Of a stretch of 64,000 bases of DNA, positions 10,934 through 24,214 are shown in pieces. Position numbers and translations under genes: made by a program. Source of the DNA: Amycolatopsis antarctica. GTDB taxonomy: Bacteria; Actinomycetota; Actinomycetes; Mycobacteriales; Pseudonocardiaceae. Positions within the stretch are counted from its first letter, which is position 1; each line of letters begins with the position of its first letter. Where the stretch lies: NCBI RefSeq assembly GCF_002262875.1, contig NZ_NKYE01000008.1, positions 186,001 to 250,000 on the forward strand, read 5' to 3'. A model generated the notes under the pieces. That model saw only the letters and a program-made list of their open reading frames with translations, did no database searches and had not been told where the DNA came from.

Positions 10934-11634
10934 GCCCGGTGGTCGAGGTCCGCGGACTGGCCAGGAACTTCGGCGACCGCGTGGTGCTCGCCGATCTCGA
11001 CCTGGACATCGCGGCGGGTGAGTTCGTCGCGCTGCTCGGGCGCAGTGGGTCCGGAAAGTCCACGCTGCTAAGGGTTCTGGCCGGGCTGGACGCCGAGGTG
11101 CAGGGTTCGGTGACGGTCCGGGGCACTGTGTCGGTGGCGTTCCAGCAGCCTCGGTTGCTGCCATGGCGGCGGGTGTGGCGCAACGTCGTGCTCGGGCTGC
11201 GCGAGGGGGGCGCCGACCGCGAGCTGGCCGGGAACGCGCTCGCCGAGGTGCGGCTCACCGGTCACGCGGATGCCTGGCCCCGCACGCTGTCCGGTGGCGA
11301 GGCGCAGCGCGTGTCGCTGGCCAGGGCGCTGGTCCGCAAACCCGATCTGCTGCTGCTGGACGAGCCGTTCGGGGCGCTGGACGCGCTGACCAGGCTGGCC
11401 ATGCACCGGCTGGTCGAGGACCTGTGGAACCGGCACCGGCCCGGTGTGCTGCTGGTGACCCACGACGTCGACGAGGCACTGCTGCTCGCCGACCGGGTCC
11501 TCGTGCTGGATGACGGGCACATCGTCGCCGAGCACACCCTTGACCACCCACGCCCCCGGCGGCTGGCCGAACACGTCGACGTCCGCACGAAGGTGCTGAC
11601 AGAGCTGGGAGTGACCGAACATGCGCACACCTAG
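10921..11634 (+). CDS. ssuB: Alkanesulfonate ABC transporter ATPase SsuB
   Basis: A 237-residue ABC ATPase with Walker A GRSGSGKST, Q-loop FQQPRLLPW (the family-typical LLPW), signature LSGGEAQR, Walker B LLLLDEP and H-loop THD. The ATG lies behind GGAGGG and inside the end of ssuC. Its own 3' end overlaps ssuA by 14 bp. It powers sulfonate uptake. Confidence 0.92.
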   Translation: MASVSPVVEVRGLARNFGDRVVLADLDLDIAAGEFVALLGRSGSGKSTLLRVLAGLDAEVQGSVTVRGTVSVAFQQPRLLPWRRVWRNVVLGLREGGADRELAGNALAEVRLTGHADAWPRTLSGGEAQRVSLARALVRKPDLLLLDEPFGALDALTRLAMHRLVEDLWNRHRPGVLLVTHDVDEALLLADRVLVLDDGHIVAEHTLDHPRPRRLAEHVDVRTKVLTELGVTEHAHT

Positions 11635-12640
11635 GTGGCTCGGTGCGGGCCTCGCCCTGCTGCTGACCTCCGCCCTGGCCGGCTGTGGCGGCGGAACCGG
11701 TCCGCGGGAGGCGGCGGTGCCGCCGCCGGTGGACCCGGCACAGCTCGCCGGGGTCACCCTCAAGGTGGGCGACCAGAAGGGTGGATCGCAGACCCTGCTC
11801 AAGGCCGCGGGCCTGCTCGACGACGTGCCCTACACGATCGAATGGGCGACGTTCACCTCCGGACCGCCGTTGCTGGAAGCCGCCTCGGCGGGTGCGGTGG
11901 ACATCGGCGGCGTCGGCAACACCCCGCCGATCTTCGCGGCCGCCGCGAACGCCGACATCGGCGTGGTCAGCGCGGCGCGGGGCGATGTGGCGGGCGACGC
12001 GCTCCTGGTGGCCGGGGACTCCCCGCTGCGTGCCGTCTCCGAACTGCGGGGCAAGAGGGTCGGCGTGGCGAGGGGAAGTTCGGCACACGGCCAGCTTCTC
12101 TACACCCTGCGCGCGGCCGGACTGTCCACACAGGACGTCGAGTTGTCGTTCCTGCAACCGGCGGACGGGTTCAGCGCGTTCACCCAGGGCAACCTGGATG
12201 CCTGGGCGGTCTGGGATCCCTACACCGCCCAGGCGAGGATCGAGGCGGGTGCCCGGGTCCTGGCGGACGGCACCGGTACCGCCAACGGCTACACCTTCCA
12301 GGTGGCCGGCCGCTCGGCGCTGGCCGACGCGGGGAAGAACTCGGCGATCCGCGACTACGTCACCCGGCTGTCCAGGGCGCAGCTCTGGTCGGACCGGAAC
12401 CGGGAGCCGTGGGCACAGAGCTGGGCGGCCGAGACCGGACTCGATCCGGAGGTCGCGCTCGCCGCCGTGCGCAACGGCCCCGACCTGCCGATAGCACTCG
12501 ACGACGCCGTGGTCCGCTCCGAACAGGACCTCGCCGACACCTTCTCCAAGGAGAAGGTCCTTCCCGGAAAGGTCGACTTCGGACAGTTCGTCGACCGCCG
12601 TTACACCGCCGACCTCGACACAGCGAGGGGACGACAATGA
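11621..12640 (+). CDS. ssuA: Sulfonate-binding lipoprotein SsuA-like
   Basis: A 339-residue substrate-binding protein. The N terminus MRTPRWLGAGLALLL has the lipobox LAGC at about residues 20-23, so it is a lipoprotein on the outer face of the membrane. The core contains the NMT1/SsuA-type segments VGDQKGGSQTLLKAAG, GAVDIGGVGNTPPIFA and GKRVGVARGSSAHG. It overlaps ssuB and shares ATGA with ssuD. It probably captures aliphatic sulfonates for SsuBC. Confidence 0.88.
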   Translation: MRTPRWLGAGLALLLTSALAGCGGGTGPREAAVPPPVDPAQLAGVTLKVGDQKGGSQTLLKAAGLLDDVPYTIEWATFTSGPPLLEAASAGAVDIGGVGNTPPIFAAAANADIGVVSAARGDVAGDALLVAGDSPLRAVSELRGKRVGVARGSSAHGQLLYTLRAAGLSTQDVELSFLQPADGFSAFTQGNLDAWAVWDPYTAQARIEAGARVLADGTGTANGYTFQVAGRSALADAGKNSAIRDYVTRLSRAQLWSDRNREPWAQSWAAETGLDPEVALAAVRNGPDLPIALDDAVVRSEQDLADTFSKEKVLPGKVDFGQFVDRRYTADLDTARGRQ

Positions 12641-13794
12641 CCGTCGCACTGCACTGGTTCCTGCCCACCTCCGGCGACGGCAGGACCATCGTGGAACGCT
12701 TTCACGCCAACCGTTCGCGCGGGCCGAGTGCCCAGCGGGACCCGGACATCGACTACCTGGCGCAGATCGCGCGGGCGGCCGAGCAGCTCGGGTTCGAGGG
12801 TGTGCTGACGCCGACCGGCACCTGGTGCGAGGACGCCTGGCTGTCCACCGCCGCTCTGATCCGCGAGACGAAGCGGCTGAAGTTCCTGGTCGCGTTCCGG
12901 CCCGGCGTGATCTCGCCGACGCTGGCCGCGCAGATGGCCTCGACGTACCAGCGGCTCTCCGGCGGCAGGCTGATGCTCAACATCGTCACCGGCGGGGACG
13001 CCGTCGAGCAGCGCCGGTTCGGTGACTGGCACGACCACGACCAGCGTTACGCCCGCACCGACGAGTTCCTGTCCATCGTGCGCGGGGTGTGGAGCGGGAC
13101 ACCGTTCGACTTCGAGGGTGAGCACCTGCGGGTCGAGGGCGCGACCGTGCTGGCTCCCCCGGACCCGGTCCCGCCGGTCTACTTCGGCGGCTCCTCGCCG
13201 GCCGCGCTGCCGGTCGCCGCCCGGCACAGCGACGTCTACCTGACCTGGGGCGAGCCCCCGGCGCAGGTCGCCGAGAAGATCGGCCGGGTTCGCGAGCTCG
13301 CCGAGCGGCAGGGGCGCACGGTGCGCTTCGGCGTCCGGCTGCACACCATCTCCCGCGACTCCTCGGCGGAGGCGTGGCGGGAGGCCCAGCGCCTGCTGGA
13401 CGCCCTTGACCCCGAGCAGGTACGGCGGGCACAGGCCCAGCTCGCCGCGAGCGAGTCGATCGGCCAGCAGCGCATGGTCGCCCTGCACGGCGGCGACCTG
13501 GCGAAGGGCGTCCGTGGGCTGGAGATCCACCCGAATCTGTGGGCCGGGGTCGGCCTGGTCCGCGGCGGGGCCGGCACCGCACTGGTCGGCGACCACGGGC
13601 AGGTGGCCGATCTGATCGAGGAGTACCACTCGGCAGGCGTCGACGAGTTCGTGCTGTCCGGCTACCCGCACCTGGAAGAGGCGTACTGGTTCGGCGAGGG
13701 CGTCCGTCCGGAACTCGCCCGGCGGGGGCTGCTCGGCGGCACCCGCGACCCTCGGGTGAGCACCCGCCCGGACCGCTACGTCGCCGCGTTGTGA
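12637..13794 (+). CDS. ssuD: FMNH2-dependent alkanesulfonate monooxygenase SsuD
   Basis: A 385-residue luciferase-like TIM-barrel monooxygenase that releases sulfite from alkanesulfonates using FMNH2 and oxygen. It starts MTVALHWFLPTSGDGR. Typical segments are FEGVLTPTGTWCEDAW, FRPGVISPTLAAQMAST, LNIVTGGD, the insertion FGDWHDHDQRYARTDEF and VYFGGSSPAA. The start overlaps ssuA by ATGA. No SsuE flavin reductase is encoded nearby, so reduced FMN must come from elsewhere. Confidence 0.93.
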   Translation: MTVALHWFLPTSGDGRTIVERFHANRSRGPSAQRDPDIDYLAQIARAAEQLGFEGVLTPTGTWCEDAWLSTAALIRETKRLKFLVAFRPGVISPTLAAQMASTYQRLSGGRLMLNIVTGGDAVEQRRFGDWHDHDQRYARTDEFLSIVRGVWSGTPFDFEGEHLRVEGATVLAPPDPVPPVYFGGSSPAALPVAARHSDVYLTWGEPPAQVAEKIGRVRELAERQGRTVRFGVRLHTISRDSSAEAWREAQRLLDALDPEQVRRAQAQLAASESIGQQRMVALHGGDLAKGVRGLEIHPNLWAGVGLVRGGAGTALVGDHGQVADLIEEYHSAGVDEFVLSGYPHLEEAYWFGEGVRPELARRGLLGGTRDPRVSTRPDRYVAAL

Positions 13795-13871
13795 GCTGGG
13801 AGCCGATGCTCGCCAGGTAGCGCGGCGAAAACCAGGTGCCCGCCGTCCGCGTGGTGGTGTGTGATCGGGAC

Positions 13872-14738
13872 ATGACGATCGCACTGGACACGCCGGGCAC
13901 CGACGGGCTGGCCGGGGCCGTGGCCGCGCTGCGGGACTGGCAGTACGACGGGGCAGCGTTTCAACTGCACCCCGGCGACCTGGGCTGGTTCTGGCGCTTC
14001 GGCACGGAGGCGACGGCCGCCGCGGTCCGCACCTGGAGCCGGGACGGGCGGATTCTCGCCCTCGGGCTGCTGGACGGACCCGAGCTGCTGCGGCTGACGA
14101 TCGCGCCGGACGCCGCGCGCGACGAGGAACTGGCGCGGCGGCTGGCCGGGGACATCGCCGAACCGGACCGCGGCGTACTTCCCGCGGGGAAGGTGTACGT
14201 CGAGTCGCCGGAAGGCGTCCTGGTCAAGGACTTCCTGTTCGAGCGCGGCTGGAACCTCGACGAGCCGTGGACGCCGCTGCGCCGCGACCTGACCGCGCCG
14301 CTGCCGGACCCGGGCGTGCGGGTCGAGGTGGTCGGGCCGGAGCGGGCGGAGGTGCAGGCCGCCGTGCTGCGGGCGGCGTTCGACGGGTCGACGTCCACGG
14401 CGGACCGCTGGCACGCGATGGCCGCCGGACTGCCGTACGCCGACGCCCGGTCCCTGCTCGCCTACGACGGCCGGGGCGAGGCGGTGGCGACGGTGACGGT
14501 GTGGTCGGCCGGCCCGGGCAAACCCGGGCTACTCGAACCGATGGGCGTGCACCGGGACCACCGGGGGCGCGGCCACGGCAGGGCGGTCACCGTGGCCGCG
14601 GCGGCGGCACTCCGGGAGCTGGGCTCGTCGAGCGCGGTGCTGTACACCCCGAGCCGCAACGTCGGCGCGGTCGCCACCTACGAATCGGCAGGCTTCCGGC
14701 GGTACCCCGAGACCCGGGACCAGGCCCGCGAAGCCTAG
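13872..14738 (+). CDS. GNAT family N-acetyltransferase
   Basis: A 288-residue protein whose second half is a GNAT domain with the acetyl-CoA loop HRDHRGRGHGRAV (Q/RxxGxG/A type) near residue 230. The N-terminal half (LRDWQYDGAAFQLHPGDLGW) is a second, degenerate GNAT-like lobe. The ATG at 13872 gives MTIALDTPG; an upstream in-frame start would add 12 residues without a ribosome site. The substrate is not recognisable. It follows ssuD on the same strand but is 77 bp away and probably separate. Confidence 0.78.
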   Translation: MTIALDTPGTDGLAGAVAALRDWQYDGAAFQLHPGDLGWFWRFGTEATAAAVRTWSRDGRILALGLLDGPELLRLTIAPDAARDEELARRLAGDIAEPDRGVLPAGKVYVESPEGVLVKDFLFERGWNLDEPWTPLRRDLTAPLPDPGVRVEVVGPERAEVQAAVLRAAFDGSTSTADRWHAMAAGLPYADARSLLAYDGRGEAVATVTVWSAGPGKPGLLEPMGVHRDHRGRGHGRAVTVAAAAALRELGSSSAVLYTPSRNVGAVATYESAGFRRYPETRDQAREA

Positions 14739-14789
14739 GGCGGTGCCCGGAGATCGGCGTGCTCGCCTGCTCCCGCCGGGCGGACCGGC

Positions 14790-16184
14790 CTAGCCGGTCA
14801 GCCTGGTGGCGTACGGCATGATCCCGCCGTAGCGCACCGGGGAGACCTTCACGACGGAGCCGGAGTGCGGTGCCTCGACCATCTGGCCGTTGCCGAGGTA
14901 GAGGGCGACGTGGTGGATCCGCCCGCCGCGACCCCAGAACAGCATGTCGCCCCGGCGCATCTGGGACAGCGGCACCCGCGGGCCGGAGGTGTACTGGTAC
15001 CCGCTGTAGTGGGCGAGGCCCTTGACCCCGGCGAAGGCGTAGATCATCAGGCCCGAGCAGTCGAACCCGACCTTGCGGTAGTCGCCGTAGCTGTCGGCCA
15101 CGCCGCCGTCGCGGATGCCGCGCGTCGGACCGCGCTGGTTGCCGCCGCCCCAGGCGTAGACGACGCCGAGCTGCGACATGGCCCTGGCCACGATCGCCTC
15201 CACGCTGGCGCCCGCGGGGGCCGAGGGGCCGGGATCGGGCTTCGGCCTGCTGCCGCCGTTGTTCCCGTTGCCACCGTCGTTCCCGTTGTTCCCGCCGGAG
15301 TCGTTGGCGGCCGCGGCCTCGGCGGCCTCCCTGGCCAGCCGGTCGTCCTCGGCCTGCTTCGCCGATCGCCAGTCCTCGAACCGCTCGCGCTGGCCTTCAA
15401 GGCCGCTGACCCTGGACTGCGCCTCGAACAGCCGCTGCTCGACACCGGACCGGTCGGATTCCAGCACGGCCGTGCGGCTCGCCTGATCCTGCTGCGCCTG
15501 CTCGGCCGAGGACCGCGCCGCGTCCGCGTCCGACTTGGCCTGCTCGGCGGCGGCCTGCTTCCGCTGCGCGTTCTGCAGGGCCTGGCGGGCGGCGGCGTCG
15601 GCGTTGCCCTTCTCGGTCTGCGCCTTGCGCATCCCGTCGAGCGCGTCCATCTGGCTGCCGCCGACGGCGCCGAGGAGCTGGGCGCGGGCGAGCAGGTTCT
15701 CCGGGCTGTCCGAGCCCATGTACGCCGACATGGAGCCGATGGTGCTGCCCTGCTGGTAACTGCCCGCGACGAACTCGTCGACGTCGGCGCGGGCGTCCTC
15801 GATGGCGGCCGACGCTCCGTCGGAGGCGACCCGGGCGGCGTCCGCGTCGCGCCGCGCCTGCCCGGCTTCGTCCTGGGCGGTCTGCATGTCGACGAGCGCC
15901 TTGTTGGCGTCCTCCAGCTTGACCTGGACGTCGGCCTCCAGGTCGGCCAGCCGGGATTCGGCCTCGGCGAGCTGGTTGGTGAGCTGGCCTACCTCACCCG
16001 CACGGGCGTTTGCCTCGCCGCGGCCTGCCTGGAGTTCGGAGTCGCTGGGGTTCGGGGGCGGAGGCGGGACGGCGACCGCCGTTCCCGCGAGCCCGAACAG
16101 GACCACGCTGCACAACGAGGCGGTGGCGATCCACCGCCGGACGCCGCCGCCACGGACTCCGCTGCCACCCTGCCTGTTCGGCAC
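14790..16184 (-). CDS. Secreted NlpC/P60 peptidoglycan endopeptidase, RipA-like
   Basis: A 464-residue exported cell-wall hydrolase. It has a signal peptide (about residues 17-39, ending GTAVAVP), a long coiled coil (about 45-270, heptads rich in Ala, Glu and Gln), a Gly/Asn-rich linker (about 285-310) and an NlpC/P60 domain. The domain carries the catalytic Cys in FDCSGLMIYAF and the His in HHVALYLGNG. It would cut D-Glu/mDAP-type stem peptides, as RipA does in daughter-cell separation, with the coil as an autoinhibitory region. The start is a GTG behind GGGAGGTGG. Confidence 0.9.
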   Translation of the reverse strand: MPNRQGGSGVRGGGVRRWIATASLCSVVLFGLAGTAVAVPPPPPNPSDSELQAGRGEANARAGEVGQLTNQLAEAESRLADLEADVQVKLEDANKALVDMQTAQDEAGQARRDADAARVASDGASAAIEDARADVDEFVAGSYQQGSTIGSMSAYMGSDSPENLLARAQLLGAVGGSQMDALDGMRKAQTEKGNADAAARQALQNAQRKQAAAEQAKSDADAARSSAEQAQQDQASRTAVLESDRSGVEQRLFEAQSRVSGLEGQRERFEDWRSAKQAEDDRLAREAAEAAAANDSGGNNGNDGGNGNNGGSRPKPDPGPSAPAGASVEAIVARAMSQLGVVYAWGGGNQRGPTRGIRDGGVADSYGDYRKVGFDCSGLMIYAFAGVKGLAHYSGYQYTSGPRVPLSQMRRGDMLFWGRGGRIHHVALYLGNGQMVEAPHSGSVVKVSPVRYGGIMPYATRLTG

Positions 16185-16456
16185 GGCTCCACCTCCCGCT
16201 CGCCGGCCGTCGCGCGGCCTCGCCTCGCGGTGCCCGTGCGGATCTCGCGACGCAGGTCACACCGCGTGAGGACACCGAAGCGAACTGTGCCACTTGCACC
16301 CCAGCTTTACCAGTCGTCACACGTGAAACTCACTCCTCATTCATCACATTTCCCCATTCAGGGGGACCCTCGGCGCTTCCGCGGCGTCCAATGGGCGTGC
16401 ACATCACCACTCACGCCGCCCCGATCCGGCGATCCAGTCAGCCAGGGAGCTCCCCC

Positions 16457-16944
16457 ATGTACGGCACACCGGTCACCACCAGGCGTCCGACCACGGCGTA
16501 CGTGCTCGTGGCCATGTGCTGCGCCGGCCTGGTGACCGTGGTCGCCGGCACCTTCCTGCCGTGGTTCCGCTCCGGGGGCGTGCTGCGCAACAGTTACGAG
16601 ACGATCGCGCTCGCGGATCATTTCGCCCTTTTCGGTGACGCGGCGCTGGCGGTCGTGTTTCGCTCCTGGATCGCCGTACCGCTGGCGACCACGGCGTGCC
16701 TGGCCCTGTACGCACTGCGACTTTTCCGGACCGCCGCAACGTTGTCCGCGGTTCTGGCGATAGTCGTGGGAACCGTGGCACTCACCCTCGCCGTCGAAAG
16801 CGGCGGGACGGGAGGACCGATCGGCCTGGCTTCGGCCGGGCCGTGGACCTCCACGGCCGGCGCGATCACCGCCCTGATCGGCGCCGTGGGCGCGGCCATC
16901 GCCACCCGCGGGCGGAACCGCTCCACCGATACTCCGAGGAACAG

Positions 16945-16948
<4 letters not shown>
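16457..16948 (+). CDS. Small membrane protein, unknown function
   Basis: A 163-residue protein with four predicted membrane segments (about residues 15-35, 63-82, 88-110 and 125-150) separated by short loops. I recognise no family. The ATG at 16457 is behind GGGAGC. It overlaps the next gene by GTGA, so the two are translated together and the products may interact at the membrane. The last residues are basic and cytosolic. Confidence 0.6.
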
Positions 16949-21665
<4,717 letters not shown>

Positions 21666-21678
21666 ACACCGTGAAGGC

Positions 21679-21727
21679 CCCGGCGGGGGCGGGCCGGTCT
21701 CCCGGCCCGCCCCCGCCGGGTTTTCTT
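21679..21727 (+). terminator. Rho-independent terminator of acnA
   Basis: A perfect 19-bp GC-rich inverted repeat with a 4-nt loop (stem arms 21679-21697 and 21702-21720) is followed by TTTTCTT. It begins 13 bp after the acnA stop. Confidence 0.95.
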
Positions 21728-21759
21728 GTGCCACAGGGACTTTCCGCGAAGCGACGCCG

Positions 21760-22476
21760 GTGAGCACGGGTCTGCTGCTGGCCGGTCTGGTGGTGTTCGC
21801 CGGTTCGGTCGTCCAGGGCGGCGTCGGTTTCGGGCTGAACCTGATCGCCGCGCCGATCCTGGCGCTGATCGACCCGGAACTGGTTCCCGTGCCGGTGCTG
21901 CTGATCGCCTGCGCGCAGGCCGGGCTGACGGTGCTGCGGGAGCGCCGCGAGACGCACTGGCCGGGCGTCGGCTGGGCGATGGCGGGCAGGCTGCCCGGCA
22001 ACCTGCTGGGCGTGCTGGCGCTGGCATCGTTGCCGCTGGCCGGTTTCACCATCGCCGTGGGGCTCTCGGTGCTGGCGTGCGTGGCGCTGTCGCTGCTCAC
22101 CTGGCAGCCGGCGATTACCCGGTCGAGCCTGGTGATCGCCGGGGCGGCGAGCGGGGCGTTCGGTACGGCCGCCTCCATCGGCGGGCCGCCGATGGCGTTG
22201 CTGTACCAGAACTCGGCGGGCCCCAGGATGCGCGCGACGCTCGGCGCGTACTTCCTGTTCTCCTCGGTGTCCTCGGTGCTCACGCTGACGATCGCCGGCC
22301 AGGTCACCGTGCGTCACCTGTGGGCGGCGCTGGTGCTGCTTCCGTTCATGGGCCTGGGTTTCCTGGTGTCCTCACCGTTGCGGCGGTTTCTCGACGACGG
22401 GCGGATCCGTTACGCGGTGCTCGCGGTCGCCGCGGGCAGCGCGCTGCTTCTGGTGGCACGCGGCGTGTTCGGCTAG
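21760..22476 (+). CDS. TauE/SafE family permease
   Basis: A 238-residue membrane protein with about seven or eight hydrophobic helices. The N-terminal VQGGVGFGLNLIAAP and the middle SGAFGTAASIGGPPMALLYQ are the two internally repeated TauE/SafE signatures. Family members export sulfite or sulfoacetate or carry other organic anions. It has a GTG start. It overlaps the convergent small gene by 4 bp. A link to sulfite from SsuD is conceivable but the genes are 8 kb apart. Confidence 0.85.
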   Translation: MSTGLLLAGLVVFAGSVVQGGVGFGLNLIAAPILALIDPELVPVPVLLIACAQAGLTVLRERRETHWPGVGWAMAGRLPGNLLGVLALASLPLAGFTIAVGLSVLACVALSLLTWQPAITRSSLVIAGAASGAFGTAASIGGPPMALLYQNSAGPRMRATLGAYFLFSSVSSVLTLTIAGQVTVRHLWAALVLLPFMGLGFLVSSPLRRFLDDGRIRYAVLAVAAGSALLLVARGVFG

Positions 22477-22703
22477 CACGTCCGCTTCGGGCTCGCCGAC
22501 GAGGCGAGTTCCTCGCGCGCCCGTCCGGCGAGGGTGGCGAGCGCGTTCAGGCTGTCCCGGCCGAGGTGTAGCACGAAGTCGTCCCGGCCGAAGAACAGGA
22601 TCGCGCTGTCGCCGTCCGGTTCCACCTCGCAGCGCATGTCCACGCCCTCCTGCATCTCCACCCACGACTCCACCGACACGCCCGTCTGCTGGTACAAGGC
22701 CAT
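22473..22703 (-). CDS. Small protein (76 aa) divergent from XRE regulator
   Basis: A 76-residue acidic protein starting MALYQQTGVSVESWVEM, with a very good ribosome site (AAAGGAG, 5 nt before ATG). It has one small alpha/beta-like block (SAILFFGRDDFVLHLG) and a helical end. I recognise no family. Its divergence from the DUF5753 regulator, with a palindromic control region between them, makes it a likely target gene of that regulator. This is similar to small acidic partners in whiJ/abaA-type loci. Confidence 0.6.
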   Translation of the reverse strand: MALYQQTGVSVESWVEMQEGVDMRCEVEPDGDSAILFFGRDDFVLHLGRDSLNALATLAGRAREELASSASPKRTC

Positions 22704-22738
22704 CACAACTCCTTTCGCTAGAGTTCGGGCGACACGTT

Positions 22739-22790
22739 CCGTCAAACCCGACTGTCGCCTAGACTTTAGGGCGACAGTCGCCTTTGACGG
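22739..22790. promoter_or_regulatory. Nested palindromic control region between small gene and XRE gene
   Basis: Two nested inverted repeats share one centre: outer CCGTCAAA/TTTGACGG and inner GACTGTCGCC/GGCGACAGTC. Within them GGCGAC-a-GTCGCC (22770-22782) is a perfect small palindrome and CGAC-t-GTCG (22749-22757) a shorter copy. A half-site GGGCGACA recurs at 22727. TAGACT at 22760-22765 could be a rightward -10 between them. The arrangement suggests an operator for the adjacent XRE protein. Confidence 0.55.
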
Positions 22791-22824
22791 TAGTCCGCTG
22801 ATCGGGTGAGCAACAGGAGGCCTC

Positions 22825-23694
22825 GTGGCACAGGCTCGGCAGACGTTCGAACGCAGGCAGCTCGGGCTGACGATGCGCAGGCTCCGCGACGCCGCGGGCA
22901 AGACGCAGAGCGTCGCCGCGGAGGCGATCGGCAAGGCGCGCTCGCGCGTGGTCCAGCTCGAGGACGGGACCGCGACCGCCAGCGAGGCCGACCTCACCAC
23001 GCTGCTCGATCTCTACGGCGTCGCCGACGAGACCGAACGCGCCACCGTCGTCGACCTCGGTGCCCAGGCCCGCAGGCGCGAACGTCGCGGCCCGCACTAC
23101 GACGTCCTGCCGGATTCGTACCTGCGCCTGGCCGACCTGGAATCCAGCGCCACCGAGATCAACTGCCTGGAACAGGGCATCATCCCGGGACTGCTGCAGT
23201 CGCCGTACTACCTGCGGGCGGTCTTCGGCGAAGCCGAAGGGGTGTTGTGGAAACGCGGCGGCAAAGAGATCACCGAGCGCATTGAGTTCCGCGAACACCG
23301 GCAAGCCCGCATCTGGGAGGCGTCGAAGCAGCCGATCATGCGCTATGTGATTACCGAGGATGCTCTGCGCGCGAACATGGGCAGTCCCGAGGTGATGCAC
23401 CAACAACTCACCCACTTGCTGAAACTGATGGAGGAACACCCGTCGCTCACCATCCGCGTGCTAGAGACGACGATGTACGGAAATCCGCTGCGCGGCACCA
23501 GTTTGACGGTCTTCGCCTTCGCGACCCGTGGCGCGCCGATCGGTTACGCGACCGCTGCGTTCAGTCCGTCAGCCTACTTCGACGACGAGGATGAAGTGGC
23601 CGGTATGCTGCGCGTGTTCCACCACATCTGGGAGCGGTCGCTGAGCCGAATCGACTCACAGATGATGATCGAAGGCATCGCTAAGGAGTTGTAA
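22825..23694 (+). CDS. XRE-family regulator with DUF5753 domain (WhiJ-like)
   Basis: A 289-residue DNA-binding protein. The helix-turn-helix is at about residues 15-65 (LRDAAGKTQSVAAEAIGKAR), followed by a DUF5753 domain with SSATEINCLEQGIIPGLLQ and a C-terminal VFHHIWERSLS. Such proteins pair with DUF397 proteins in actinobacteria and control development or antibiotic genes (the WhiJ type). It has a GTG start. The stop is 2 bp before the first DUF397 gene, so the two are cotranscribed. Confidence 0.9.
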   Translation: MAQARQTFERRQLGLTMRRLRDAAGKTQSVAAEAIGKARSRVVQLEDGTATASEADLTTLLDLYGVADETERATVVDLGAQARRRERRGPHYDVLPDSYLRLADLESSATEINCLEQGIIPGLLQSPYYLRAVFGEAEGVLWKRGGKEITERIEFREHRQARIWEASKQPIMRYVITEDALRANMGSPEVMHQQLTHLLKLMEEHPSLTIRVLETTMYGNPLRGTSLTVFAFATRGAPIGYATAAFSPSAYFDDEDEVAGMLRVFHHIWERSLSRIDSQMMIEGIAKEL

Positions 23695-23696
23695 CC

Positions 23697-23894
23697 GTGG
23701 ACGGCACCCGCGACACCGGCTGGTTCACGAGCTCGCGGAGCGGGGCCACCAACAACGACTGCGTCGAGGTCCGGCTGACCGACGCCGGAACCCGGGTACG
23801 CGACTCCAAAGATCGCCACGGCCCGGCCCTCGCCTTCTCCCCCGCGGCGTGGTCGGCGTTGCTCGGCACCACCCGCACGGCGCAGCAGCACTGA
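23697..23894 (+). CDS. DUF397 protein, copy 1
   Basis: A 65-residue DUF397 protein. The family core is clear: GWFTSSRSGATNNDCVEVRL, the Asp/Ser-containing RVRDSKDRHGPALAF and AWSALL. It probably binds the upstream XRE regulator as a partner or antagonist, as proposed for WhiJ-type pairs. The start is a GTG directly after the regulator stop. It is nearly identical to the next gene. Confidence 0.88.
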   Translation: MDGTRDTGWFTSSRSGATNNDCVEVRLTDAGTRVRDSKDRHGPALAFSPAAWSALLGTTRTAQQH

Positions 23895-24154
23895 CCGATC
23901 GCACCTGACGCAGACCACCGGTCCGCGACTAGCGTTGCGGTACGGGCACTTCGACGCGACGTTCGGGAGCCGACATGAGTACCACCCGCGACACCGGCTG
24001 GTTCACGAGCACGCACAGCGGAGCTGCCGACAACGACTGCGTCGAGGTCCGGCTGACCGACGCCGGAACCCGGGTACGCGACTCCAAAGACCGCCACGGC
24101 CCGGCCCTCGCCTTCTCCCCTGCCGCCTGGACAGCGTTGCTCCGCACCACCCGC
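23706..24154 (+). repeat. Tandem duplication of DUF397 coding DNA
   Basis: Positions 23706-23876 and 23984-24154 are about 171-bp direct repeats offset by 278 bp. The central 80 bp (from AACGACTGCGTCGAGG onward) is almost unchanged, including third codon positions. Confidence 0.85.
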
Positions 24155-24157
24155 TGA
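23975..24157 (+). CDS. DUF397 protein, copy 2
   Basis: A 60-residue DUF397 protein differing from copy 1 at only about ten positions, mostly in the first loop (TSTHSGAADN) and the C terminus. It starts at an ATG 80 bp after copy 1. The duplicated DNA includes silent identity over long stretches, so the duplication is recent or is maintained by gene conversion. Confidence 0.87.
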   Translation: MSTTRDTGWFTSTHSGAADNDCVEVRLTDAGTRVRDSKDRHGPALAFSPAAWTALLRTTR

Positions 24158-24214
24158 CCACCTCCGCACAACACGGCCTGCCCCGGAGGCGGGCCGTGTG
24201 GGCACACTGAGCCG

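Noticed and set aside
16185-16456. c-di-AMP (ydaO-type) riboswitch upstream of NlpC/P60 gene
   Set aside because: Such riboswitches often precede these genes in actinobacteria, but I could not find the conserved core in this leader.
22708-22746. Leftward promoter TTGACG-17-TCTAGC for the 76-aa gene
   Set aside because: Transcription would start inside the strong ribosome site, so this hexamer pair is unlikely to be the true promoter.
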